From positions 1 to 48,707 of the forward strand of contig CAMVEB010000029.1 in the NCBI GenBank assembly GCA_947166385.1: a stretch of DNA of 48,707 nucleotides, read 5' to 3'. This document shows positions 24,865 through 32,895 of this stretch, piece by piece (position 1 is the first letter of the stretch; each line of letters opens with the position of its first letter). The notes under the pieces were generated by a model. It saw nothing but the letters and a program-made list of their open reading frames with translations. It did not search any database and had not been told where the DNA came from. A program made the translations under genes and the position numbers. Origin of the DNA: an uncultured Clostridia bacterium. GTDB taxonomy: Bacteria; Bacillota; Clostridia; Christensenellales; Aristaeellaceae.

Positions 24865-25025
24865 TGGTGGAGCATAGGGGAGTCGAACCCCGTCTCGCTG
24901 CGCTTCGCTTGCTCGGTCAGGTTCGCAATAGTCGGCTGTCTTCTCTGCCGTTCGACAGCCTTCTTTGCTCACCAGGCTTCCGCCTCGCTTCATCCGCCAC
25001 TGGCGGCGCTTCGGCTACGCCCCTC
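24865..25025 (-). repeat. 161-bp repeat, copy 1: tRNA-Ala 3' end split by an insert
   Basis: Read on the minus strand it ends in a tRNA T-arm and acceptor arm (GGGGTTCGACTCCCC, then TATGCTCCACCA). In place of the usual anticodon arm there is a roughly 110-nt GC-rich segment rich in short hairpins (for example GGCTGTC / GACAGCC and CCGCCA / TGGCGG). The same 161 bp occurs without visible difference at 31700-31860. A terminator follows. It could be a tRNA interrupted by a small insert, a structured RNA with a tRNA-like tail, or an element end. Confidence 0.7.
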
Positions 25026-25081
25026 TCCAATGCATTCAGTGCAATGACGGGGCAGGGGATGCGGACACTCCGTGCCCGCAT

Positions 25082-25117
25082 AAAGAAATCAGGATCACCA
25101 TGAATGTGATCCTGATT
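25082..25117 (-). terminator. Terminator of the tRNA-Ala-like gene
   Basis: 12-bp perfect stem AATCAGGATCAC / GTGATCCTGATT (25087-25098 with 25106-25117), then TTCTTTA on the minus strand. It starts 5 nt after the tRNA 3' end. Confidence 0.75.
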
Positions 25118-25122
25118 CTTTG

Positions 25123-25198
25123 TGGAGCATAGGGGAGTCGAACCCCTGACCTCGACAATGCGAATGTCGCGCGCTCCTACCAACTGTGGTAATGCCCC
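25123..25198 (-). tRNA. tRNA-Ala (anticodon CGC), with unusual D-arm
   Basis: 76 nt. The acceptor stem GGGGCAT / ATGCTCC has a G3-U70 wobble, the main alanine identity element, and discriminator A. The anticodon arm is CGACA-TTCGCAT-TGTCG, with CGC in the anticodon position. The variable loop is AGGTC and the T-arm AGGGG-TTCGACT-CCCCT. The D region is odd: 20 nt instead of 17, and the normal GCTC/GAGC stem is replaced by TACCA-CAGT-TGGTA. CCA is not encoded. It may be functional or a decaying copy. A terminator follows at once. Confidence 0.6.
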
Positions 25199-25285
25199 AG
25201 GCGCTCCGACCGGAAAGGAAGGGAGTATAGCACAGGAAGGATAAAAAGGCAAGCGCTTTTTGAACTGATTTGTCACGTTTCAGTT

Positions 25286-25396
25286 CCGGCTGCCCTGAGA
25301 AGCCCGGAGGAACTCTGAGCCCCGGAAAAATGGATACGGAACAGCAAATACCGGCAGCCCTGAGAAGCTCTGAGCGCCCGGAAAAATGGATACGGA
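25286..25396. repeat. Two-copy direct repeat before the GNAT operon
   Basis: Copy 1 (25286-25340) and copy 2 (25351-25396) share CCGGC-GCCCTGAGAAGC and the end CCCGGAAAAATGGATACGGA; copy 1 has about 9 extra bases in the middle. They lie just upstream of the operon promoter. Role unknown. Confidence 0.7.
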
Positions 25397-25414
25397 TCGA
25401 CGATTCAACTTTTT

Positions 25415-25443
25415 TTGCAATTAGCGAAGGGGTTTGGTATAAT
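25415..25443 (+). promoter_or_regulatory. Promoter of the GNAT-MATE-SpoIIE operon
   Basis: TTGCAA (25415-25420), 17 nt, TATAAT (25438-25443). The leader to the first start at 25561 is about 110 nt. Confidence 0.7.
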
Positions 25444-25560
25444 CATGAAATGGTGAAGATTGATTTGTCCCTCGGGGAAGTGGGTTCCGGGGTTTCCGTC
25501 GCCCTGAAGTGCTTTGGCCGCCGGCGGCCTGGAGAATATCCCTGAAAGGAATGAAAAGCA

Positions 25561-26400
25561 TTGAAGGAAACGGTGATTCGCCCCTGGAAGCCGGAAGATC
25601 TTCCCGCGCTTCGGGAGATCTGGAAGGCGGGATTTCACGATCCGGAGGAAGATATTGACGCCTTTTACAGGCTCTTTCTGCGGGAGGACGGCTGCCTGGT
25701 CGCGGAGACGGAAGGGAAGCCCGTATCGGCGGAATACATCGTTTCCGGTGTATATCACCTGCCAGATGGGAAGACGCCGGTTTCAACCAGTTATCTGTAC
25801 GCGCTTTCCACCCTGCCGGAATACCGCGGATGCCGGATTGGCCTGAAGCTTCAAAGCGCGGCGCTGGATCAGGCGCTGTCGGTTTCGGACAGCGCGACGC
25901 TGGTGCCGTCAGAGCCGTCCCTGATACCGGTTTATTTGCGGGAACGCCGTTTCAGGCCGCTGAGCAGGCGGCGGGAGGCCAGGGTCACAAAGGAAAGCCT
26001 TCCGGATTCTTCACCGTTGGAGGCGGCGCGTCTGACCGCGGCGGCGTACGCGAAGCTGCGGGAGACGGCGCTTACAGGGCTTCCTCATTCTGTTTATCCG
26101 CAGACATGGTATGAACTGTCAGAAACGTACGGCATGTCCTACTGGCGGGCCGGCCGGGCGCTGATGGCGGCTTACGTTCAGGACGGGCGCTGTGCTGTCA
26201 GCGAGCTGCTTGCCTGCGGTGAAGACTGGAAAGAGGCGCTGATCCCGATGACGGAAAGAATTCCCGCATCGGTTTACCTGGTTCGCACGCCGCTGTTTCA
26301 GGACGGTCCGGGAGAAGAAAGAGTGTTTTCCCTCGGGAGCTTCCGGGCGGCGGATCAGATTATCCCCCAGGATTTCTGGTTTCCTTTTTCGCTGGAATAA
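25561..26400 (+). CDS. GNAT family N-acetyltransferase
   Basis: 279 aa. A GNAT domain fills about residues 4-150: IRPWKPEDLPALREIWKAGF, the acceptor strand CLVAETEGKPVSAEYIV, and the acetyl-CoA loop ALSTLPEYRGCRIGLKLQSA. The C-terminal 120 residues are a second, degraded GNAT-like or unique domain. The substrate is unknown. It starts with TTG behind AAAGGAATG. It is the first gene of a four-gene operon with a DUF2156 protein, a MATE exporter and a SpoIIE-type phosphatase. Confidence 0.82.
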   Translation: MKETVIRPWKPEDLPALREIWKAGFHDPEEDIDAFYRLFLREDGCLVAETEGKPVSAEYIVSGVYHLPDGKTPVSTSYLYALSTLPEYRGCRIGLKLQSAALDQALSVSDSATLVPSEPSLIPVYLRERRFRPLSRRREARVTKESLPDSSPLEAARLTAAAYAKLRETALTGLPHSVYPQTWYELSETYGMSYWRAGRALMAAYVQDGRCAVSELLACGEDWKEALIPMTERIPASVYLVRTPLFQDGPGEERVFSLGSFRAADQIIPQDFWFPFSLE

Positions 26401-26444
26401 ACCGACGGAAAAGAAAAAATGATTTAGAGGGTGAGAAGCTGAAT

Positions 26445-27296
26445 ATGCTGTTTCGTCCTTTGGAGCTGTCGGACCGGGCCTGGATTGAAAAATGCAGAAA
26501 TGCCGATGTTCAACCTTTTTCCGCACTGACCTTTCCGTCTCTGCTGACCTGGGCGGAGACCTACGGGATGACGATTGGCGGGGATGAAGACTTTTATGTC
26601 ATCCGAAGCCAGCATGATAAGGCATATTATATGCCATGCGGCCGGGAGGACAAATGCGCGGCGTTTATGGAAGAAACGGCCCTGACGGAGCGTCCTGCCC
26701 GTTTTGTGTACGCGACGGAGACGCAGGCGGAGGTGCTGGAGAAGAGAGGATGGAAACATCTGTACCGGGCGGATCTGAGCGAGTATATCCTTTCCACCCC
26801 CGCGCTGGCTCTGAGTCCGGGGTTCCCCGTGACCCACAGCTTCCGATACAAGTGCAGGCATTTCAGCAAAATCAGCCCATACACGGTCAGGGAAATCTCC
26901 TTCGAGGATGAGCCCCGCCTTCGGAAAATCGCGGCGGACGCCGCGCTGCCGTCCGCACCTGTCGGGCCGGGAGACGAGCTGGTGCTTTCCTTTGAACTGA
27001 GCCATCTGCGCGAACTGGGCTTCCGGGGCGTGCTGGTAGAGACCGAGGAAGGACCTGCAGCGTTTTTTCTTGGCTATGAACGCGATCCGAAAATCTTTAC
27101 CCTGACCATGTTCCGGCGGGAGGAGCTGATCTCCCCGGATGTGACCGCCGTCTGTATTCATGAATTTGCCAAAGTCCTGCTGCCTCAGTATCCGCTGATC
27201 GATATCGAGGAGGATCTGGGGCTGGACGGTCTGCGGAGGGAAAAGACGCTGCTTTCTCCTGTTGATCTGTTGAAAGTATATGAGGTGCTGAAATGA
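26445..27296 (+). CDS. DUF2156 (LPG synthetase C-terminal-like) protein
   Basis: 283 aa, two fused GNAT-like halves as in the C-terminal domain of lysyl-phosphatidylglycerol synthase. Seen: MLFRPLELSDRAWIEKCRNA, LLTWAETYGMTIGGDEDFYV, YCKHFSKI-like RYKCRHFSKISPY, and a C-terminal LPQYPLIDIEEDLGLDGLRR followed by EKTLLSPVDLLKVYEVL. Free-standing members may transfer amino acids from aminoacyl-tRNA, which is unproven here. GAGGGTGAG precedes the ATG. The stop overlaps the MATE start (27293-27296), so the two are coupled. Confidence 0.85.
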   Translation: MLFRPLELSDRAWIEKCRNADVQPFSALTFPSLLTWAETYGMTIGGDEDFYVIRSQHDKAYYMPCGREDKCAAFMEETALTERPARFVYATETQAEVLEKRGWKHLYRADLSEYILSTPALALSPGFPVTHSFRYKCRHFSKISPYTVREISFEDEPRLRKIAADAALPSAPVGPGDELVLSFELSHLRELGFRGVLVETEEGPAAFFLGYERDPKIFTLTMFRREELISPDVTAVCIHEFAKVLLPQYPLIDIEEDLGLDGLRREKTLLSPVDLLKVYEVLK

Positions 27297-29089
27297 CCTG
27301 GAAAAAAACCAGCGAGAAATGGGTCATCCCCCGCAATATGCTGTTGCAGGTGCTGATCCCCACCCTGATTTCCTCGGCGGCGCTGTCGCTGTCCAATATC
27401 GCGGACGCAGTGACGGTGGGGCAGCGGCTGGGAGAAAAGGCGCTCGCGGCCATCGGAATCGTAACGCCCATATACCTGTTTTATAACGTGATCGCCCTGA
27501 GCTTCGGCATTGGGGGCTCCATCGTGCACGCACAGCTGTGCGCCAGGCGGGAGGAGCTGCTGACGCCGGCGCTTTTCCGGAAGATTGCTTTCTGGACGGG
27601 GGGGATTTCTCTTTTCCTGATCCTGGCAGGAAATCTTTTTCCTGACTTCCTGCTCAGGCTTCTGGCGGCCAGCGAGGAGGATCCGGAGCTTTGGACGATG
27701 TGCAGGCAGTACGCGCGTCCGCTGCTGACAGCCAGCCCGATTCTGCTTTTCAGCTATATGCTGTATTACTTTGTTCAGAACGACGACGACCCCCGGCGCG
27801 CGGCTCAGGCGATGACGGCCGGAGGCATTCTGGACGTCGTGCTGAATATCCTGTTTGTTCTGGTCGCGGGATGGGGCGTACGGGGGGCGGCCCTGGCGAC
27901 CATCACGGCCCAGGCGGTCAGCCTGGGTATTCTGACCGTTCATTTCTTCAGCGCAAAAGGCACCCTCCATTTCCGCGTAATTTTCGGCGTGAAAGACGAC
28001 CGCCCGCAGGAGATAAGAAGGTATTTCCGGATTTCCTTCCGGATGGGGTTTGCCTCATCCATCGGCTATGTGTTCCAGTTCTGCTCCCAGCTGCTGATGA
28101 ACCATCTGCTGATGTGGGCGGGAGCCAGGGAGCTGATTCCCGGAACGCTGTATGTGGCTGTATATGATCTGACTCTGAATATCAGCTATCTTGCCATGCC
28201 TGTCTATTCCGCCATCGGGGACGCCATGCAGCCCGCGGTCGCCACGTTTTCGGCGGAGAGGGACCAGGAAAGCCTGCACATGGTCGAAAAGATGAGCCTG
28301 CAGCTCGGAATTGCGCTTGGAACGCTGGTGGCTGCCGTGCTGGCGATTCTGGCGAGACCCGCGGCGCTGTTTTTCGGCTTCCGGGAGGAGACCCAGCTGG
28401 CCGTGGCGGTTCCGGCGATACGCATCTTTCTGATATCCGCTCCGCTGACAGGCATCCTGTCGATTCTTCTGCGGTATTGTCAGGCCCGGGGGGAAACATG
28501 GTATACCTTCATCGCCACCGCGCTCCGGGAGGCGGTCTGCCTGATCCCCTTCACGCTTTTCTTCGGACTCCGGGATCCGGCCAGGATCTGGTGGGTGTTC
28601 CCGCTGACCGCCGCGCTGTCGCTTCTGATTTTCCAGCTGTTTCTGTGGACGCGGAAAATGAAGGACGCCTTCAAAAACGTACGGGCCTGCCGGATCGTGA
28701 TGACGAACAACAACCGCGAACTCGCGACCGCGCTGGCGCAGGTGGAGGAATTCTGCGATGAGAACCGCATTCCGCCGGGCAAGGCCGCGCAGATTCAGCT
28801 GGGCGTGGAGGAACTGTGCGCGGTCACGATGCAGAAGGCCTTTACCGGCAGGAAGGACGAGTATATTCAGATTGTGCTGGTGATTGAACCCGGCCCGCAG
28901 TATGTGCTGCATATCCGGGACAGCGCGCCTTTCTTCAATCCGCTGGACCTGCGGATGGAGAAGGCCCAGAAGGACATGGAGGCATCGATCATGGATTCCA
29001 TCGGCGTCATGATGGTGCGCCGCCAGAGCAAATTCATCGATTACCGGAACTATCAGGGTTTCAACACCATGACCGTGGTTTACGAATAG
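27293..29089 (+). CDS. MATE exporter fused to a kinase-like ATPase domain
   Basis: 598 aa. Residues 1-460 are a MATE (MatE) transporter with twelve helices, beginning PRNMLLQVLIPTLISSAALS. Residues 465-598 are a HATPase_c_2 domain as in anti-sigma factor kinases: ELATALAQVEEFCDENRIPP, AAQIQLGVEELCAVTMQKAF and HIRDSAPFFNPLD. Compared with the domain at the end of the next gene (DVALEEMFVNVAHYAY; LIDRGIPYNPL), the N-box Asn is Val and the DxG glycine is Ala, so ATP/Mg handling is doubtful. It may be a regulatory docking domain on an exporter (inference). Coupled to DUF2156 upstream and 22 nt from the phosphatase gene. Confidence 0.9.
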   Translation: MTWKKTSEKWVIPRNMLLQVLIPTLISSAALSLSNIADAVTVGQRLGEKALAAIGIVTPIYLFYNVIALSFGIGGSIVHAQLCARREELLTPALFRKIAFWTGGISLFLILAGNLFPDFLLRLLAASEEDPELWTMCRQYARPLLTASPILLFSYMLYYFVQNDDDPRRAAQAMTAGGILDVVLNILFVLVAGWGVRGAALATITAQAVSLGILTVHFFSAKGTLHFRVIFGVKDDRPQEIRRYFRISFRMGFASSIGYVFQFCSQLLMNHLLMWAGARELIPGTLYVAVYDLTLNISYLAMPVYSAIGDAMQPAVATFSAERDQESLHMVEKMSLQLGIALGTLVAAVLAILARPAALFFGFREETQLAVAVPAIRIFLISAPLTGILSILLRYCQARGETWYTFIATALREAVCLIPFTLFFGLRDPARIWWVFPLTAALSLLIFQLFLWTRKMKDAFKNVRACRIVMTNNNRELATALAQVEEFCDENRIPPGKAAQIQLGVEELCAVTMQKAFTGRKDEYIQIVLVIEPGPQYVLHIRDSAPFFNPLDLRMEKAQKDMEASIMDSIGVMMVRRQSKFIDYRNYQGFNTMTVVYE

Positions 29090-29110
29090 GACTGAGAGGA
29101 GCAGAAAACC

Positions 29111-31189
29111 ATGAAACAAAAAAGAAGACAGTCTGTCTCTCATCGGGTGAATGGCCTTCTCCTGTTTCTGGTGCTGGCAATCGCCGGGGGTCTGATTGCC
29201 ATTGCGTACTGGGCGAACACGTCTCAGGTGGATGAGTTTTATCGGGTGGAAACCGTAGAAACAGCCGCCACGGTGTCTTCCCTGCTGAACGGAGACCGGA
29301 TCGGAGCCCTGAGAGACTTCCTCAGCACGCCGGAATATCAGGAAATCCGAAACCGGGCCGAAGAGGCGGAAGACGAACAGATTATTGAGGACTGTCTGGC
29401 AGAAAACGGCTGGCTCGAAGAAGTGCAGTCCCTTCGGAAAACCATGTCCGGGCTGCGTGACCTGCAGGATGCGAAATACATATACATGCTGCATATGCCG
29501 GCGGACAGGCATGAGAGCATGTACATTCTTGATCCGGATGAGCCGCTGTGGATCATGGGCCTCGTCGAGGCGGACGCGGAGGGCTTTGAGAGGAAAACCG
29601 ATAACGAGCGGATTGAACCGACGGTCAGCCTGACCGATTTCGGCTGGCTCTCTTCCGGGTATGAGCCTGTGCTGAACAGCGCCGGGGAAGCGGTCGCCTG
29701 CGTGGGCGTGGACATTGATATGACAAAGGTCATGAGAGACCGCAACGCCTTCCTGATCCGGCTTCTGACCTATGCCATCATCCTGGGACTCACAGCCAGC
29801 GTGCTGGTCATGTATCTGATGTCCCGGACCGTAACCAAACCGATCTCGATGCTTTCGAAGGCGGTGGGAGAGTTCGGCAGCCATGGGGGAAAGATCACCA
29901 GCGGGGATGTGATTAATCTTCCCATTCACACGAGAGACGAAATCGGCCTGCTCTATCAGGAAACCCGGGAAATGGAGATCCGCCTGATTGATTATATGGA
30001 CAATCTGGCCACCGTAACCGCGGAGAAGGAACGGATCGGGGCGGAGCTCAATGTGGCCACGCAGATTCAGGCGGACATGCTGCCCCGGATTTTCCCGCCT
30101 TTCCCGGAACGGAAGGAACTGGATCTGTACGCTTCCATGAATCCCGCGAGGGAAGTTGGCGGAGACTTCTACGATTTCTTCCTGATTGACGACGATCACA
30201 TCGCCCTGGTGATTGCGGACGTGAGCGGAAAGGGAGTGCCTGCCGCGCTGTTCATGGTCATCGCCAAGACCCTGATCAAAAACCGCACGCAGATGGGAGG
30301 CAGGCCTGCCGAAATTTTGCGGGATGTGAATGATCAGCTCTGCGAAGGAAACGAAGCCGAACTGTTTGTCACTGTCTGGCTGGCCATTATCGAGCTCTCC
30401 ACCGGGAAGGGGGTTGTCGCAAACGCCGGTCATGAGCATCCGACCATCCGGCGGGCCGGCGGCAGCTATGAGCTGATAGTCTACCGGCACAGCCCCGCGG
30501 TCGCCACCATGGAGGGCATACGTTTCCGGGAGCATGAATTCGAGCTTCACCCCGGCGACAGCCTGTTTGTATATACCGACGGTATTCCGGAAGCCACCAA
30601 CGCACGAAATGAACTGTTCGGAACGGACCGCATGCTGGAAGCGCTGAACAGGGAACCGGACGCGGCGCCGGAGCAGGTTCTGAAGAATGTCCGCATGGGC
30701 GTGAATGCGTTCGTACAGGATGCGGAACAGTTTGACGATCTGACCATGCTCTGCTTTTGCTATCACGGAAAGGAAACAGGCACGGAGCTGACACTGGAAG
30801 CCAGGGTGGAAAACCTGAATCAGGTTCTCGGGTTTGTGGATTCCCTGCTGGAGCAGGGAAAATGCCCGATGAAAACACAGATGCAGATCGATGTGGCGCT
30901 GGAGGAGATGTTCGTTAATGTCGCGCATTACGCTTACGCGCCGGAAAGCGGTTCCGTGACGATCCGGGCGGAGCTGGAGCAGCCGGACACCATCTCCATT
31001 ACGCTCATCGACCGCGGTATTCCCTATAATCCGCTGGAGAAACCGGATCCGGACGTGACCCTTTCCGCGGAGGAAAGGCAGATTGGCGGGCTGGGTATCT
31101 ATATGGTGAAAAAGAGCATGGATGAAATGCTGTACCGCCATGAGGACGGACAGAATATTCTGACCATGAAAAAAAGCTGGGCGGGCTGA
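29111..31189 (+). CDS. SpoIIE-type PP2C phosphatase with HAMP and anti-sigma kinase domain
   Basis: 692 aa membrane protein. A helix (about 12-35), an extracellular sensor (40-210), a second helix (215-237), HAMP (238-310), then a coiled segment and a PP2C/SpoIIE domain (about 315-555) with the metal motifs REVGGDFYDFF, ADVSGKGVPAALFM and NAGHEHP, and FVYTDGIPEATN. The C-terminal HATPase_c_2 domain (565-692) has an intact N box EEMFVNVAHYAY, a LIDRGIPYNPL motif and GLGIYMVKK. One protein thus joins the phosphatase and the opposing kinase of a partner-switching system. No STAS antagonist gene lies nearby. It is the last gene of the operon. Confidence 0.93.
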   Translation: MKQKRRQSVSHRVNGLLLFLVLAIAGGLIAIAYWANTSQVDEFYRVETVETAATVSSLLNGDRIGALRDFLSTPEYQEIRNRAEEAEDEQIIEDCLAENGWLEEVQSLRKTMSGLRDLQDAKYIYMLHMPADRHESMYILDPDEPLWIMGLVEADAEGFERKTDNERIEPTVSLTDFGWLSSGYEPVLNSAGEAVACVGVDIDMTKVMRDRNAFLIRLLTYAIILGLTASVLVMYLMSRTVTKPISMLSKAVGEFGSHGGKITSGDVINLPIHTRDEIGLLYQETREMEIRLIDYMDNLATVTAEKERIGAELNVATQIQADMLPRIFPPFPERKELDLYASMNPAREVGGDFYDFFLIDDDHIALVIADVSGKGVPAALFMVIAKTLIKNRTQMGGRPAEILRDVNDQLCEGNEAELFVTVWLAIIELSTGKGVVANAGHEHPTIRRAGGSYELIVYRHSPAVATMEGIRFREHEFELHPGDSLFVYTDGIPEATNARNELFGTDRMLEALNREPDAAPEQVLKNVRMGVNAFVQDAEQFDDLTMLCFCYHGKETGTELTLEARVENLNQVLGFVDSLLEQGKCPMKTQMQIDVALEEMFVNVAHYAYAPESGSVTIRAELEQPDTISITLIDRGIPYNPLEKPDPDVTLSAEERQIGGLGIYMVKKSMDEMLYRHEDGQNILTMKKSWAG

Positions 31190-31309
31190 CCCGACTGATT
31201 CTGCCGGAAGGAAAAAAGGAACGAATGAAAAAAAGGATGAAGAAGCCATAGGCGTACATGGCTTGCCGGATCGTATCCGCCATGGAAGGTATGTGGAAGG
31301 GCGAAAGCT

Positions 31310-31546
31310 GGGAAAGAAACAGATATTAATCCCTTTGAGAATCCGGGGCGTTTTTACACATACACAGTAACGGATTTCGAAGCGTGCATTCCCTTTGATA
31401 TCAAGCAAAAGAGCCAGCAGTGTTTAGGTCCATATTGGGCTTTGATTTTTCAGAGGCCTAAAGTTATCGAAAGCCAAGAATATAATCAGTTTATTGTGGA
31501 TAGCTTCCGGACCACCGACAAGAAAAGCATGCTTTCTGAATTGTAA
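31310..31546 (+). pseudogene. Startless C-terminal gene fragment
   Basis: The frame reads GKETDINPFENPGRFYTYTV, then TDFEACIPFDIKQKSQQCLG, PYWALIFQRPKVIESQEYNQ and FIVDSFRTTDKKSMLSEL, ending with TAA at 31544. It is protein-like but has no start codon and follows directly on unrelated sequence. Composition is AT-richer than the operon before it. Family unknown. Confidence 0.4.
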
Positions 31547-31662
31547 GTTATCGACAATCCTGTTTCCATCATCATGCTACGGGATTGATCAAGTCGATAA
31601 AGAAATATCCCAAGGGTCACCATGCAGGATCTGCATGCTCTGCAAAGACGAAAAACGAGCAC

Positions 31663-31698
31663 AAAAAAAACCTTGCAGGCTTTGATCTGCAAGGTTTT
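31663..31698 (-). terminator. Terminator behind the second 161-bp repeat
   Basis: 12-bp stem AAAACCTTGCAG / CTGCAAGGTTTT (31667-31678 with 31687-31698) and eight T on the minus strand. It starts 1-2 nt after the CCA end of the repeat. Confidence 0.9.
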
Positions 31699-31699
31699 C

Positions 31700-31860
31700 T
31701 GGTGGAGCATAGGGGAGTCGAACCCCGTCTCGCTGCGCTTCGCTTGCTCGGTCAGGTTCGCAATAGTCGGCTGTCTTCTCTGCCGTTCGACAGCCTTCTT
31801 TGCTCACCAGGCTTCCGCCTCGCTTCATCCGCCACTGGCGGCGCTTCGGCTACGCCCCTC
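31700..31860 (-). repeat. 161-bp repeat, copy 2
   Basis: It appears identical to 24865-25025. On the minus strand the tRNA anticodon arm (31858-31883, CGCGCGACATTCGCATTGTC) lies directly upstream, so here the whole series anticodon arm, 110-nt insert, T-arm, acceptor and CCA is in line. The sequence further upstream (TGAGTTTGGTCATATACGG) is not tRNA; it resembles the flank of the copy at 44402 and is probably element DNA. Confidence 0.75.
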
Positions 31861-31972
31861 GACAATGCGAATGTCGCGCGCTCCCGTATATGACCAAACT
31901 CACTAGGAGCCCAAGTGCCCATGCAGCCTTATTTTACAATGCTCACAGCCATTTGTCAACGTGTTTAACCCC

Positions 31973-32079
31973 CTGATTTTCCTATCGTATGTGTACTTAC
32001 TCACTGCAAAAATGGCCTTTTTTTCGAATTTTCAGGAGTAACACGAATATGAAACTTCTCACCATTTTACAGTTTCGCA
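31973..32079 (-). repeat. Conserved end of a serine-recombinase element, copy 1
   Basis: This stretch is closely similar to 44533-44640: both contain CCTGATTTTCCTATC, ACTTACTCACTG, a T7 run and TAACACGAATATGAAACTTC followed by TCACCATTT. In each case it lies between a tRNA-Ala-derived site and the 3' end of a recombinase gene. It is therefore the shared end of one family of integrative elements. Confidence 0.65.
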
Positions 32080-32084
32080 ACAAA

Positions 32085-32891
32085 TCACAGAGCGGTTGAA
32101 AAATAGGTCTTTGGCGACTCTTCGATTCGAATTTTCTCTTCAGCGGCATTCTTCTGGAAATCTTCCAGTGCAACATAGAATTTTACGGTGATGTGATAAC
32201 CTCGATAGACTTCGATTCTTTCGATCAAGTGAGCAAGCACCATTTTCTTTTCGTCTTGCTGCATCAGGTCATAAGAATCAGCCCATTCCATAATGCATTG
32301 ATACTGATTAGTTAGAAACTGAAGATGGCTCTCCTCATTGTCTTTTTCCCTTTGGAGATCAGCCATCACTTTTTCCGTTGCGTCAATACGATTACGAATA
32401 TCATTGAGCATTGGGTTAAGTGCTTCTGCAGTCAGTTTGCTTTCACCCATAAGGCAGTTGATAATCTCTTTTTCAATTATTTCCCGTCTGGCATTGAGCC
32501 GTTCCAGTTCACCTTCGCATCGTTTAATCAAGTTTAATGTTGTGCTTTCTTTCTGTCTCCTGGCTTGCTCTTTCCAGATAGAATCAACAGCGGATTTCAC
32601 GCTATCGAAATATTGATGGATTACGCGATCAATTTCATCTTCGATCTTTTTTGCAGAGTAGACAGTCTGGCCTCCGCATTCTCTGGCATCAATAGCGCCA
32701 TTATAGCAACGGTATATAGGGCGATGATACGTATGAGTCTCCAGATTTCTGACACAGTAGCTACCAACAAGTTTCTTGTGGCAATGACCGCAATACAGAA
32801 TACCCGAAAGCAAAGAAGCGCCATATACTGAGGTTTTCGTTTTTCCAGCTTCCAGTATTCGATTATAGCATATCACACGCGGCGCAATCAA
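32085..32891 (-). pseudogene. Large serine recombinase, N-terminally truncated
   Basis: Only the C-terminal half remains: the zinc-ribbon domain (SLLSGILYCGHCHKKLVGSY with a second Cys pair region, CYNGAIDARECGG), a long coiled coil (about 100-200) and the closing LIERIEVYRGYHITVKFYVA segment. The catalytic resolvase domain with the active serine is absent. Homology to the copy at 44659-45555 begins at GKTKTSVYGA; what precedes it is junction sequence up to the M13 stop, 5 nt away. The gene cannot catalyse strand exchange on its own. Confidence 0.85.
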
Positions 32892-32895
32892 CCGA

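Noticed and set aside
24831..25103. Open frames across the tRNA-derived repeat
   Set aside because: They arise from the T-arm and its insert, recur identically at the second copy at 31585-31893, and have no ribosome binding site; such frames are commonly mis-annotated as proteins.
25123..25198. tmRNA or selenocysteine tRNA
   Set aside because: Total length 76 nt, short variable loop and standard T-arm; no tag-peptide frame and no long variable arm.
25270..25545. 91-codon frame before the GNAT gene
   Set aside because: It spans the direct repeat and the operon promoter, and its amino-acid content is not protein-like.
28055..31408. Very long open frame (over 1,100 codons) on the minus strand
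   Set aside because: It lies exactly antisense to the MATE and phosphatase genes, which have clear domains. The antisense translation is rich in His, Arg, Gln and Pro and shows no family; it is a by-product of GC-rich codon use.
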